Positions 54,434 through 63,827 of a stretch of 64,000 nt of DNA are shown in pieces. Origin of the DNA: Burkholderiales bacterium (lineage in GTDB: Bacteria > Pseudomonadota > Gammaproteobacteria > Burkholderiales > Burkholderiaceae_F); contig JADCGS010000012.1 of the NCBI GenBank assembly GCA_020248865.1, forward strand, positions 62,001 to 126,000, in the 5' to 3' direction. Position 1 is the stretch's first letter, and every line of letters starts with the position of its first letter. The translations under genes and the position numbers were made by a program. Below the pieces are notes generated by a model, which was not told the origin of the DNA, searched no databases, and worked only from the letters and a program-made list of their open reading frames with translations.

Positions 54434-55381
54434 ATGACCAACTCGCTGCTATTGCTGCAGCAACACACCGTAGTCGTCGCGGATACGGGCGATCTTGCTG
54501 CCATCTCCCGTCTGCGCCCGCGCGACGCCACGACCAATCCGTCGCTCATCCTGAAGGCCGCCCAGAAGGCGGAGTACCGCGCACTGATCGAGGCAAGCCT
54601 GGCGCGGGCCGGGGACGAGCCGCCCGATCTGGCGGGGGACCACGTCCTGGTGGGCTTCGGCACCGAGATCTTGCGCCGCATCGACGGCCGGGTCTCGACC
54701 GAGGTCGACGCGCAGTTGTCGTTCGACGTGCGCGCGACCTTGGGCAGGGCGCGCCGTCTGATCGCGCTGTACGAGGCGGCCGGCGTCGACCGCGAGCGCG
54801 TGCTGATCAAGATCGCCGCCACCTGGGAGGGCATCCGCGCGGCCGAAGCACTCGAACGCGAAGGCATCCACTGCAATCTCACGCTGCTGTTTTCGCTGCC
54901 CCAGGCGCAGGCCTGCGCGGATGCCGGCGTGACCCTGATCTCGCCCTTCGTCGGCCGCATCTACGACTGGTTCCGCAAACAGGCCGGCTCCCATTGGGAC
55001 GAGGCCGCCAACGCCGGCGCCAACGATCCGGGGGTGCGCTCGGTACGCGCCATCTTTGACCGGCTCAAGAGCGGCGGGTACCGCACCGAGATCATGGGCG
55101 CCAGCTTTCGCAATACGGGACAAGTTCTCGCGCTGGCGGGTTGCGACCTGCTCACCATTAGCCCGGAACTGCTGGACGAGTTGGCCGCAGCCAGCGGCCC
55201 GGTGCCGCGGATGCTGACGGCACCGAGTGCGCTGGCGCCGCGCCGGCGGCTGGCTGAACCGGAGTTCCGCCAATTGCTCAACGACGATGTCATGGCCAGC
55301 GAGAAGCTCGCCGAGGGCATTCGCGTCTTCATCGCCGACGCACGCAAGCTCGACGCGCTGCTCGCGCGCGCTCACGCCTGA
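54434..55381 (+). CDS. tal: Transaldolase
   Basis: Transfers a three-carbon unit between sugar phosphates in the pentose phosphate pathway. 315 residues, the TalB type. [11 protein letters not shown], the Schiff-base lysine in [36 protein letters not shown] and [10 protein letters not shown]. Divergent from carA with a 234-base gap. A seven-codon frame beginning at 54414 ends by overlapping this ATG (ATGA). Confidence 0.96.
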   Translation: MTNSLLLLQQHTVVVADTGDLAAISRLRPRDATTNPSLILKAAQKAEYRALIEASLARAGDEPPDLAGDHVLVGFGTEILRRIDGRVSTEVDAQLSFDVRATLGRARRLIALYEAAGVDRERVLIKIAATWEGIRAAEALEREGIHCNLTLLFSLPQAQACADAGVTLISPFVGRIYDWFRKQAGSHWDEAANAGANDPGVRSVRAIFDRLKSGGYRTEIMGASFRNTGQVLALAGCDLLTISPELLDELAAASGPVPRMLTAPSALAPRRRLAEPEFRQLLNDDVMASEKLAEGIRVFIADARKLDALLARAHA

Positions 55382-55562
55382 GGCGGCGACCGGCAAACCG
55401 ATATGCCAGCCATGGCTGCCCAAGAGATCCCCTGCGGCGTTGCCGGCGCCGGCTGCGGCCCGGGCAAGGGCGGCGCCGGGTGCCTGGATCGGGGCGCGCC
55501 CGACGGCAGCACCGTCGCGCGGGCTCGATTGGCCCGCACCCTTTAGGCGGGAGCGCACTGCC

Positions 55563-57176
55563 GTGTTGGTGCTGCCCTACCAGACCCGCCTGAACGCGCG
55601 CAACCTGCCGCTGGTCACGCTGACGCTCGTGTTGCTCAATGCGCTCGTCTACCTGGTCTTGCAATCCGGCGACCAGCGCCACTTCGAAAGCGCCGGCAAG
55701 CTGTACGCTGCGGCCAGCCTCGCGACCATAGAGGCGCCGCGCTACCAGGAGTGGCTGCGCCAGCGCGACGATCGTGCAGGGCTGGCGCGCCTTGCGGCGT
55801 TGCAGAAGCAGCCAGGGCAGCTGCTGCTGCTGATCGAATCGGACGCAGAGTTCGCCCGTGCGCTCCGCGCCGGTCGCGTGATCGTGCCCGGCGACCCGCA
55901 GTACGCCGGTTGGCGGGAAGCCAGGCGGCGCGTCGATAGCGAGCTCGACCGCTCATTCACGCGGAGCTTTGGACTCGTCGCCGACGGCGGCTGGCTGCGC
56001 TACCTCAGCTACCAGTTCCTGCACGGCTCGCTCGGGCACCTCGTCGGCAACATGCTGGTGCTGCTGCTGGCTGGCCCGTTTGCCGAGGCCGCGCTGGGCC
56101 GGGCGCGCTTTCTTGGCGCCTACTTGGCGGCCGGCGTGGCCGGGGGTTTCGCCCACGTGATGCTCTCACCGAGCCTTCTGGTAGGAGCCTCGGCCGCGAT
56201 AGCCGGCGCGATGGCGATGGTGGCGGTGCTGTACGGTACGCGACGCGTTCGGGTTTTCTACTGGCTGTTCGTCTATTTCGACACGGCCAAGGTGCCAGCT
56301 CTGGCGTTGCTGCCGGTCTGGATGCTCAACGAACTGGTCCAGTGGGCAATCAGCGGCGGCAAATCGCAGGTGGCTTACTCGGCGCACCTGGGCGGTATCG
56401 TGGCTGGCGCCCTGCTCGCATGGCTGCTTCAGCCGCGCGACCGCGCCAGGATCGATCGTCTGGTGGCCGCGGAGTTTGCTGAAGACGACCGCACCGAGCG
56501 TCGATCCAACCTGCTGCGACAGGCACAAGAAGCGGCAGCCCGACTGGACACACGCCGCGCCGCGCGCCTCTATGGCGAATTGGCCGATCAGCATCCCGAC
56601 AATCCCGAGTACCTGATTGCCTACCTCAACACGGCGCTGCTGTCGCCCGACGGCGAGTTGCTGTCCGATGCGGCGCTGCGGGTGCTCTGGTTTCGCGGCA
56701 AGCGCATCAGCGAGGCCTTGCGCAAGGCGTTCCTGCAGATCGCGCAGCCGCGCCTGCTGAGCCTGCTGCCGGTGGACGAGCAACTGCGCCTGTCGCGCCG
56801 GCTGGTGCGCGCGCGCGAGGACAGCGCTTCGCTGCGCGTGCTGGACGGCATTCTGGGAGATGCCAACCTGCGTACCCTGTACGCACGCCAGATCGCCGAC
56901 TGCTTACTGGCCTTGTACACCACCTACAGCCGGCACGGGCTGCGCCAACAGGCCGATGCGGTGCGGTCCCGCCTGAAGACCTACTTCCCCTCGGCCAACG
57001 AAATCGGCGGCATCGCCCCCAGCAGCGTCCCGCCTGCGACCATTCGGGGCGCCCACCTTGGCGGCACACCATCAACCTTGCGCGGCACGACCACGCTCGG
57101 ACGCAGCAGCAAGCTGCGCGGGACGGACACGCTCCACATCGATCTTTCCGACACCCGCACCCGCATCAACCAGTAG
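55563..57176 (+). CDS. Rhomboid-family intramembrane protease with long C-terminal extension
   Basis: About 537 residues. First helix at 15-35, then a roughly 110-residue soluble insert, then a rhomboid core (about 150-310): HGSLGHLVGNMLVLLL, serine S210 in VGASAAIAGAMAMV and histidine H275 in YSAHLGGIVAGALLA, so the dyad is intact. Residues 315-490 are a soluble, alpha-helical, TPR-like region. The tail carries two similar motifs, STLRGTTTL and SKLRGTDTL. GTG start 55563; TTG 55566 or GTG 55569 are alternatives. Substrates unknown. Confidence 0.83.
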   Translation: MLVLPYQTRLNARNLPLVTLTLVLLNALVYLVLQSGDQRHFESAGKLYAAASLATIEAPRYQEWLRQRDDRAGLARLAALQKQPGQLLLLIESDAEFARALRAGRVIVPGDPQYAGWREARRRVDSELDRSFTRSFGLVADGGWLRYLSYQFLHGSLGHLVGNMLVLLLAGPFAEAALGRARFLGAYLAAGVAGGFAHVMLSPSLLVGASAAIAGAMAMVAVLYGTRRVRVFYWLFVYFDTAKVPALALLPVWMLNELVQWAISGGKSQVAYSAHLGGIVAGALLAWLLQPRDRARIDRLVAAEFAEDDRTERRSNLLRQAQEAAARLDTRRAARLYGELADQHPDNPEYLIAYLNTALLSPDGELLSDAALRVLWFRGKRISEALRKAFLQIAQPRLLSLLPVDEQLRLSRRLVRAREDSASLRVLDGILGDANLRTLYARQIADCLLALYTTYSRHGLRQQADAVRSRLKTYFPSANEIGGIAPSSVPPATIRGAHLGGTPSTLRGTTTLGRSSKLRGTDTLHIDLSDTRTRINQ

Positions 57177-57204
57177 CGCAAGCTGTGCGGCGCCGGCGGG
57201 GCGA

Positions 57205-58578
57205 TCAGCGCGCCAACTGGTCCAGCCGGCCGAGCATCCGCTGCGCTTCGGCTGCAGCGACGTGTGTCGGGTGCTGTTCTACTAGGTGCTGGAGGATGCG
57301 GCGCGCCTGCGGCACCGCCGCGCCACCCGCTTGCAGCATCAGTTGGGCGCCGATGAGGTAGGCCCGCGGCACGTCCGGATGGCCGCGAAAGCGCTTGTCG
57401 AAGCCCTTGATGAGCTGCGTGGCCAGCGGCGCGCGGCCGGCGGCCAGCGCCGCCCGCGCCAGCGGCACGATGTGCTCCACCGTGCGCGGTCGCCAGTCGA
57501 CGCTGCGTGCCAGGGCCTCCTCGGCTAGGGCAATCGACTCGCGCTCGTTGCCGGTCTTCATCAAGAGGTCGAGGTACTTGTTGGTGTGGTCCTCTATCCT
57601 CGGCAGGTAGTTCTCGGCCAGCAGCAGCTTGTGCAGGCGCGCGTGCAGGGACAGGTCCTGCGGCCGTTCGCGCAGGTCCTCGGCGAGCACATCAATGGCC
57701 TCCTTGACCTCGCCCGAGGACACCATGCGGGCAATCAGCGCGTCGCGCGCCCGTGCCTTCACGTCCACCTTGCGCAACGACGTGGCGCGCGTCTCACCCG
57801 GGCCGACCACCGTGATCTCCAGCGAATCAGCGTACTGGTACATCGCGTAGCCGATCAACGCGCAGATGACGTAGCTGAAGTACCAGAAGGCCGCCGCCAT
57901 GAAGAACAGCAGCGCGAACACGCCGGCGCCGATCTTGGCTATCTGTCCGGCCGGCGCCGCCAGTAGCGCGCCGCTCAGGCCGCCGGCGGCTCCCACCGCC
58001 AGCACGCCGTAGCTGCGGCAAAGATCGGCGAAGAACACGAAGACGCATAACACGAGGTACGCCCTGCCGATGCGGCTCATCGTCGTGATCAGGCCGCCTG
58101 GGCTGACCGACTGGCGCAGTCCGCCGGTCATGACGAGTCGCATCACCGCCGCCGGCATCGCCAAGCCAAACAGCAGCGCCCACGTGACACCCACCATGAA
58201 CTCGCTGCCGCCGGTGATCATCGCCACCCCGACCATTACCAACACGAACAGCCCGTTGATCGCCACGTACTTGATGGGCCGGGCGATGTCGTTGCCCTCC
58301 TGGAGCCGCGGATAGCTGTCGGGGTCGAGGAAACCCAGCGACGAGCGATCGATGATGGTGAAGCCGTACTGCAAGCCGTAGATAAACACGCCCAGCAGGA
58401 TGGCAATCATCAGCAAGAACCCGCCGAAGCCCAGAGCGAGCGCCAAGGGCGACATCAGCGCCAGCGCGCAAAGCGCGCCGATACGAGCGAGCACCGATCG
58501 CCTCAATGGCAACGCAAAGATGCGCGGCATGCGCTGCCAGAAGGGCGTGACCGGGGAGCCAGCCGACCATTCGGTCAC
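57205..58578 (-). CDS. Membrane protein with TPR-like C-terminal region
   Basis: 457 residues, not recognised. About six hydrophobic segments in residues 30-245 (for example FLLMIAILLGVFIYGLQY and FALLFFMAAAFWYFSYVICA), then a soluble helical region of repeated Ala/Leu/Arg helices (250-457) such as AIDVLAEDLRERPQDLSLHA, LAEEALARSVDWRPRTVEHI and QARRILQHLVEQHPTH, typical of TPR repeats. It converges on the rhomboid gene with 28 bases between stops, and both have a membrane part plus TPR-like part. Confidence 0.75.
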   Translation of the reverse strand: MTEWSAGSPVTPFWQRMPRIFALPLRRSVLARIGALCALALMSPLALALGFGGFLLMIAILLGVFIYGLQYGFTIIDRSSLGFLDPDSYPRLQEGNDIARPIKYVAINGLFVLVMVGVAMITGGSEFMVGVTWALLFGLAMPAAVMRLVMTGGLRQSVSPGGLITTMSRIGRAYLVLCVFVFFADLCRSYGVLAVGAAGGLSGALLAAPAGQIAKIGAGVFALLFFMAAAFWYFSYVICALIGYAMYQYADSLEITVVGPGETRATSLRKVDVKARARDALIARMVSSGEVKEAIDVLAEDLRERPQDLSLHARLHKLLLAENYLPRIEDHTNKYLDLLMKTGNERESIALAEEALARSVDWRPRTVEHIVPLARAALAAGRAPLATQLIKGFDKRFRGHPDVPRAYLIGAQLMLQAGGAAVPQARRILQHLVEQHPTHVAAAEAQRMLGRLDQLAR

Positions 58579-58710
58579 GGGGACACACTCAGTGATCAGA
58601 GACTGTTTCAGATCGTAATCGGGGCATTGCAGTCTTCAATGACGAAAAGCACCCGAATCAAGCCGCAGGGCGTCGCACTGGCGCAGCGGGCTGCCCGGCT
58701 GCCGCGCCAT

Positions 58711-59538
58711 CTAAAGCTTCTCCGTCTCGCCGCTCCTCGGCTGCCACTTCATGAGGCGGCGCTCGGCCCGTCCCACGGCCCAGTCCAGCGCCAGGGCGAA
58801 GGCCGTAAGCACCAGGATGCCGGCCATCACGGTGTTGATGTCGAACATGCCCTCGGCCTGAAGAATCAGGTAGCCGACGCCCCGCGCCGAACCGAGATAC
58901 TCCCCCACCACCGCACCGACGAACGCCAGGCCTACCGACGTGTGGAGCGAGGAGAACACCCAGCTCATCGCGCTTGGCAGGTACACGTAGCGCAGCAGTT
59001 GCCGCTGGCTGGCACCCAGCATGCGCGCGTTGGCCAGCACCGTCGGACTGACCTCCTTGACACCCTGGTAGACGTTGAAGAAGACGATGAAGAACACCAG
59101 CGTGAAGCCCAGCGCCACCTTGGAGGCGATGCCGAGCCCGAACCAGACGGCAAAAATGGGCGCCAGGATCACCCGCGGCATCGAGTTGGCCGCCTTGATG
59201 TAAGGGTCGAGGATGGCCGCGGCCACCGGCGACAGCGCCAGCCACATGCCGACCGCCAGGCCGGCCACCGTGCCGATCACGAACGCCAGCACGGTCTCCA
59301 CCAGCGTCACCCACAGATGGCCGTAGATGTCGCGGTCGGTGATGAACCACTCCCAGATGCGCGCCAGGATCTGGACCGGCTCGCCGAAGAAGAAGGCAGC
59401 CTGCCGGTCGTTGTCGAAGAACATCGGCGGGATGAGCCCCGGCTTGGTCATCACGTGCCAGAACGCAAAAACGGCCAGCAGGACGCCCACCTGCCAGAAC
59501 CGGATGTTGCGCGCGTTGGGCCTGATTGCCGACCACAT
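58711..59538 (-). CDS. ABC transporter permease, SsuC/TauC type
   Basis: Inner-membrane permease of 275 residues, six helices. The coupling loop reads NARMLGASQRQLLRYVYLPS, preceded by FVIGTVAGLAVGMWLAL. The family imports sulfonates, nitrate, thiamine precursors or similar; the substrate is not readable. 13 bases after the ATPase gene. Confidence 0.88.
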   Translation of the reverse strand: MWSAIRPNARNIRFWQVGVLLAVFAFWHVMTKPGLIPPMFFDNDRQAAFFFGEPVQILARIWEWFITDRDIYGHLWVTLVETVLAFVIGTVAGLAVGMWLALSPVAAAILDPYIKAANSMPRVILAPIFAVWFGLGIASKVALGFTLVFFIVFFNVYQGVKEVSPTVLANARMLGASQRQLLRYVYLPSAMSWVFSSLHTSVGLAFVGAVVGEYLGSARGVGYLILQAEGMFDINTVMAGILVLTAFALALDWAVGRAERRLMKWQPRSGETEKL

Positions 59539-59551
59539 GTTTCGCCCCCGC

Positions 59552-60361
59552 CTAGGCCGCCCGCTTCTGCTGCTCGTAGCCCTTGAGCACTTCCTCGCGC
59601 AGGACGTCCCAGATGGCCTTGTGCAGGTCGATGAAGCGCGGCGTCACGCGCACCTCGGCCACGTCGCGCGGCCGGACCAGATCGATGGCGAACTCGCCGA
59701 TCGGCCGCGCCGCCGGGCCGGCCGACAGCACCACCACCCGATCGCTCATCGCGATCGCCTCGTCCAGGTCATGCGTGATGAACAGCACCGCCTTGCGCTT
59801 GGCGGCCCACAGCTCGAGCACCTCGTTCTCCATCAGCTGGCGCGTCTGGATGTCCAGGGCCGAAAACGGCTCGTCCATCAGAATGATGTCGGGGTCGAGC
59901 ACCAGCGTCTGCGCCAGCGCGGTGCGCTTGCGCATGCCGCCCGACAACTGGTGCGGGTAGCGATCGCCGAAGCCGCCCAGTCCCACCCGCTTGAGCCAGT
60001 CCTCACCGCAGCGCTGCGCCTGCCCGGCCGGCATGCCGCGGAACTCCAGCCCGGCGGTGACGTTCTGCAGCGCCGTGCGCCAGGGCATCAGCGCCTCGGT
60101 CTGGAACATGTAGCCGGCACGGGCATTGATGCCGGTCAGCGGCTGGCCGAACACCTGAACGCTGCCGGCCGAAGGCTCCAACAGCCCGGCGGCCACGTTC
60201 AGCAGCGTGCTCTTGCCGCAACCCGTGGGACCGACCACGCTGACGAATTCGCCCGCGGCGATGTCGAGCGACACATCGCGCACCGCGGTGTAGCGCTGGC
60301 TGCGGTCGTCACGCGAAACGAACGTGCAGGTGATGCCCCGCAAGGAAAGAGCCGCTGTCAT
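59552..60361 (-). CDS. ABC transporter ATP-binding protein, SsuB/TauB type
   Basis: 269 residues. Walker A GPTGCGKSTLLNV, Q-loop FQTEALMPWRT, signature LSGGMRKRTALAQTLVLDP, Walker B IILMDEPFSALD, and switch FITHDLDEA. Start MTAALSLRGITCTF chosen by length. It lies between the binding protein (115 bases upstream) and the permease. Confidence 0.9.
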   Translation of the reverse strand: MTAALSLRGITCTFVSRDDRSQRYTAVRDVSLDIAAGEFVSVVGPTGCGKSTLLNVAAGLLEPSAGSVQVFGQPLTGINARAGYMFQTEALMPWRTALQNVTAGLEFRGMPAGQAQRCGEDWLKRVGLGGFGDRYPHQLSGGMRKRTALAQTLVLDPDIILMDEPFSALDIQTRQLMENEVLELWAAKRKAVLFITHDLDEAIAMSDRVVVLSAGPAARPIGEFAIDLVRPRDVAEVRVTPRFIDLHKAIWDVLREEVLKGYEQQKRAA

Positions 60362-60476
60362 GGGTCGCGAGCATAGCGGCTGCACGGGCACCGGCAGACG
60401 GCGGCCGTGCCGCGCAGACCACGGCCGTCCGTTTGAAACAGGGCGGCCGTGGCGGTGCGCGCGGCAGTCGCGCCGC

Positions 60477-61520
60477 TCAGCCCTTCGGATACCGGGCGTT
60501 GGCCCGGCGCGCAAACTCGTTGGTGAAATTAGCCTTCAGATCCAGCTTGGCCTTCTGCATCGACTCGTCGACGCTGGCCAGCGCGCGCAGCGCGGTGACC
60601 GATCCGGCCTCCGGGAACAGCCCGTCGGGCGACAGCGCCCCCTTGGCCTTTAGGAAGGCGTCGATGTAGATGGCGCGGTCGCCCAGCAGATAGGACTCGG
60701 GCACCACCTTGAGGATGTCGCCGGGGCCGGCCTGCTGGATCCACTTGTTGGCGCGCACGATGGCGTTGGTCAGGGCCTGCGCAACGTTGGGGTTCTTCTG
60801 CAGGAATGGCTCGGGCGCATACAGGCAGCCGGCCGGCATCGGCCCGCCGAACACGCGCTCGGCCTCTGCGAGGTCACGCGTGTCGGACACGACCCGGATG
60901 TCGCCGGCGCGCTGCAGGATCGTGATCACCGGGTCGAGATTGGAAATGGCGTCGATCTGGCCGGCACGCAGCGCAGCCACGGCGCCCTGCGCGGCGCCCA
61001 CGCCGATCACCGAGACCTCGGTGGGCTTCAGGCCGGCCTTGGCGAGCACGTAGTTCAGCATGATGTTGGTCGACGATCCCGGCGCCGTGACGCCGATCTT
61101 CTTGCCCTTGAGGTCGGCCACCGTCTTGAAGCTGGGCATCGTCCGGGTCGACACCGCCAGCACAATCTGCGGCGCCCGGCCCTGCAGCACGAAGGCGCGC
61201 ATCGGCTGGCCCTTGGCCTGCATGTTGAGCGTGTGCTCGAAGGCGCCGCTCACCACGTCGGCGCTGCCGCCGACCACCGCCTGCAGGGCGCGCGCCCCGC
61301 CCGCAAAGTCGACGATGTCCACGTCCAGGCCCTCGGCCTGGAAGTACTTCATCTGCTCGGCGATCGACAGCGGCAGGTAGTACAGGAGGTTCTTGCCGCC
61401 CACCGCAATCGTGATCTTGCGGCGCTCGAGCGCCTGGGCGAGCAGGGCGGGGGCGGTGGCGGCAAGGCCGGCCAGGGCGCCGGCCTGGAGCAGGACGCGG
61501 CGCTGCAGCGATGATCTCAT
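60477..61520 (-). CDS. ABC transporter substrate-binding protein, SsuA/NMT1 type
   Basis: 347 residues. N-terminal export signal MRSSLQRRVLLQAGALAG, possibly Tat because of the RR. The binding fold starts with KITIAVGGKNLLYYLPLSIA, then GSADVVSGAFEHTLNMQAKG, DLKGKKIGVTAPGSSTNIML and GQIDAISNLDP. The lobe pattern is that of sulfonate/thiamine-precursor/nitrate binders. First gene of the three-gene transporter. Confidence 0.88.
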   Translation of the reverse strand: MRSSLQRRVLLQAGALAGLAATAPALLAQALERRKITIAVGGKNLLYYLPLSIAEQMKYFQAEGLDVDIVDFAGGARALQAVVGGSADVVSGAFEHTLNMQAKGQPMRAFVLQGRAPQIVLAVSTRTMPSFKTVADLKGKKIGVTAPGSSTNIMLNYVLAKAGLKPTEVSVIGVGAAQGAVAALRAGQIDAISNLDPVITILQRAGDIRVVSDTRDLAEAERVFGGPMPAGCLYAPEPFLQKNPNVAQALTNAIVRANKWIQQAGPGDILKVVPESYLLGDRAIYIDAFLKAKGALSPDGLFPEAGSVTALRALASVDESMQKAKLDLKANFTNEFARRANARYPKG

Positions 61521-61854
61521 CGGGGTCTCCTGTTGTTGTGTTGGAACGGCGCGGCGGCCCGAAGCCTTCGGCCTCGCCGCCGCCGCGGCGACGACTATAT
61601 CCGTGCCGGCTAGCCCGGATGTTTCATCAGGGCCGCGGGACTTGCGCGGATGCCCCGCGAGCCGGACTACGCGACGGGGACGCAGCCGATGCCCGTAGGC
61701 ATCGGCGAACGCTCGAGCGATATGGCCGCGCGGGCGCCGCACAAACCCGCGTAGCCCCGGCCGTCCAGAGTGGCCTGGGCCAGGTGCAGGCTGCCGCCGC
61801 AGCTTACGCAGGCAGATGGTGGATGCTCGGGGGTGACCTCGTGAACCATACGGG
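61521..61854. other. Intergenic region upstream of the binding-protein gene
   Basis: 334 bases. It holds repeat copy B and a 60-codon minus-strand frame at 61667-61849, which begins MVHEVTPEHPPSACVSCGGS and has a CxxCGG zinc-ribbon-like start, but ends inside the repeat. No other gene seen. Confidence 0.45.
61671..61763 (-). repeat. Dispersed palindromic repeat, copy B
   Basis: Inverse copy of the element at 45086-45180. The hairpin GCCGATGCC/GGCATCGGC with a 4-base loop is at 61685-61706, and the flanks CGGCCGGGGCT and GCGTTC are conserved when read on the minus strand. Confidence 0.7.
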
Positions 61855-62496
61855 CTAGGCGAAGTCAGGCTGCCTTTCCGGCCGCGCCGACTCGAAGGAC
61901 GGTACCTGCATGCAGGCGTCGAAGATGCGCATGACCTGGGGCACGTGGTCGAGCCGGCAGGAAAAGCGCCGTGCGTTGAAAATCTGCGGCACCAGCAGCA
62001 CGTCGGCCAGCGTGACTTCGTCACCGAGCACGAAGCGGCCGCTGCGGCCAAAGGCCGCCAGTTGCGCCTCGAGCTGCGCCAGCCCCTGCTCGACCCAGTG
62101 GCGGTACCAGCCGTCCTTCTGCTCCTCGCTCAGGCCCAGGTCCTGCTTCAGGTAGCGCAGCACGCGCAGGTTGTTCAGCGGATGGATCTCGCAGGCCACC
62201 GACAGCGCCATCGCACGCACGTAGGCCCGGGCCTCGGGCTCGTGCGGCAGCAGCGGCGGCGCCGGAAAGGTCTCTTCGAGATACTCGATGATCGCCAGCG
62301 ACTGCGTGAGCCGCCGGCCCTCGTGCTCCAGCACCGGCACCAGCTCCGCCGGGTTGAGCGCGCGAAACGCCAGGTCGAACTGCTCGCCCTTGACCAGCGA
62401 CAGCGGCACGTACTCATAGTCGAGCCCCTTGAGCGCCAGCGCGATGCGCACGCGATAAGACGCGGACGACCGGGCAGCGTTGTGCAATCTCATCAT
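61855..62496 (-). CDS. maiA: Maleylacetoacetate isomerase / zeta-class glutathione transferase
   Basis: 213 residues. N-terminal thioredoxin fold with the zeta-like motif NAARSSASYRVRIALALKG, NPAELVPVLEHEGRRLTQSL and the GSH-binding SLAIIEYLEETFP; the C-terminal helical domain ends FVLGDEVTLADVLLVPQ. MaiA acts in tyrosine and homogentisate breakdown; no other gene of that route is present, so another GSH reaction is possible. Start uncertain (62505 GTG, 62496 or 62493 ATG). It follows the TRAP permease gene closely. Confidence 0.85.
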   Translation of the reverse strand: MMRLHNAARSSASYRVRIALALKGLDYEYVPLSLVKGEQFDLAFRALNPAELVPVLEHEGRRLTQSLAIIEYLEETFPAPPLLPHEPEARAYVRAMALSVACEIHPLNNLRVLRYLKQDLGLSEEQKDGWYRHWVEQGLAQLEAQLAAFGRSGRFVLGDEVTLADVLLVPQIFNARRFSCRLDHVPQVMRIFDACMQVPSFESARPERQPDFA

Positions 62497-62501
62497 GGCA
62501 A

Positions 62502-63827
62502 TCACCCCACGAACTGGACCAGCCACAGCGACAGCATCGGAAACAGCAGCAGCAGCGTGGTGCGCACCGCGTCCGAGGCCAGGAAGATGAACACGAAACG
62601 ATACGTGCGCGCCATCGGCACGTCGCGCGCCAGGCCGTTGACTACGTAGACGTTGAGCCCCACCGGCGGCGCGATCAGGCCGATGTTGACCACGCACAGC
62701 ACGAGGATGCCGAACCAGATCGCCTTGGACTCCGGCGGCAGGCCGTACAGGTCGAGCGCCATGACGGTCGGGAAGATTACCGGCAGCGTCAGCAGCAGCA
62801 TCGACAGCTCGTCCATCACGCCGCCGAGGATGATGTAGAAGACGAGGATCGCTGCCAGCACCAGCAGCGGCGGCAGGTCCAGGTGCCCGACAAAGTCGGC
62901 CACGCGCGCCGGCATCTGCGACAGCGCCAGGGCCGAGTTCAGCATGTCGGCGCCGACGAAGATCATGAAGATCATCGCCGTCGTCTCGGCAGTGGCCAGC
63001 AGCGCGCGCTGGATGCCCGGCCACTTCAGTTCGCCCGACAGCAGACCGACCAGCAGCGTCAGCACCGCGCCGACGGCGGCCGCCTCGGTGGCCGTGAACA
63101 CGCCGCCGTAGATGCCGCCGAACACCAGCCCGAAGATCAGCACCACCGGCCAGACGCGCCCGAGGGTGCGCAGCCGCTCACCCCAGGACTGGCGCGGCTC
63201 GGCCGGCCCGGCGGCGGGCCGCAAGCGGCAGAAGACGGCGATGGCAATGCAGTAACCGGCCGCCGCGAGCAGCCCGGGCAGCAGCGCGGCGGCGAACAGC
63301 TTGGCGATGTTCTGCTCGGCGATGATGGCGTACACCACCAGCACCACCGATGGCGGGATCAGGATGCCGAGCGTGCCGCCGGCGGCCAGCGTGGCGGTCG
63401 CCAGGCCGCCGTCATAGCCGTAGCGCTTCATCTGCGGCAGCGCCACGTTGGCGATGGTGGCCGCGGTGGCCACCGACGAGCCGCACACCGCGCCGAAGGC
63501 GGCGCAGGCCAGCACGCTCGCCTGCGCCAGCCCGCCGCGCCAGTGGCCAACGAAGGCGGCGGCAGCGCGGAACAGCGCCGCCGACAGGCCACCCTGCGTG
63601 GCCAACTGCCCCATCAGGATGAACAGCGGAATCACGCTGAGGTCGTACAGCGTGAAGCGCGCAAAGGCCAGGCCCTTCAGGTAGGCCAGCAGCGCCGTGG
63701 GCGTCGACAGCAGCAGGTAGCCCACCACGCCGGGCACGAACATCGACACCCAGATCGGCACGCGCAATGCCATCAGCGCCAGCATCAGCGCCAGCAGCGC
63801 AAACGGCAGCCATGCGGTCAAGCTCAC
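62502..63827 (-). CDS. dctM: TRAP transporter large permease (DctM type)
   Basis: Large membrane subunit of a sodium- or proton-driven TRAP importer, 441 residues with about 12 hydrophobic segments. PLFILMGQLATQGGLS, FGAVCGSSVATAATIANVAL, GTLGILIPPSVVLVVY and LIAPPVGLNVYVVNG are typical. GTG start overlaps the dctQ stop (GTGA). The substrate-binding DctP gene is not in the window, so the solute is unknown. Confidence 0.93.
   Translation of the reverse strand: MSLTAWLPFALLALMLALMALRVPIWVSMFVPGVVGYLLLSTPTALLAYLKGLAFARFTLYDLSVIPLFILMGQLATQGGLSAALFRAAAAFVGHWRGGLAQASVLACAAFGAVCGSSVATAATIANVALPQMKRYGYDGGLATATLAAGGTLGILIPPSVVLVVYAIIAEQNIAKLFAAALLPGLLAAAGYCIAIAVFCRLRPAAGPAEPRQSWGERLRTLGRVWPVVLIFGLVFGGIYGGVFTATEAAAVGAVLTLLVGLLSGELKWPGIQRALLATAETTAMIFMIFVGADMLNSALALSQMPARVADFVGHLDLPPLLVLAAILVFYIILGGVMDELSMLLLTLPVIFPTVMALDLYGLPPESKAIWFGILVLCVVNIGLIAPPVGLNVYVVNGLARDVPMARTYRFVFIFLASDAVRTTLLLLFPMLSLWLVQFVG

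Noticed and set aside
55563-57176. Rhomboid protein as the rhombosortase for the cytochrome-like protein
   Set aside because: Rhombosortases are short (about 200 residues) and lack the TPR-like arm; the two genes are 17 kb apart.
61667-61849. 60-codon minus-strand frame with a CxxCGG motif
   Set aside because: Its last third is the dispersed repeat, copy A of which has a frame-changing indel. There is no other support for a gene, though a small zinc-ribbon protein is not excluded.
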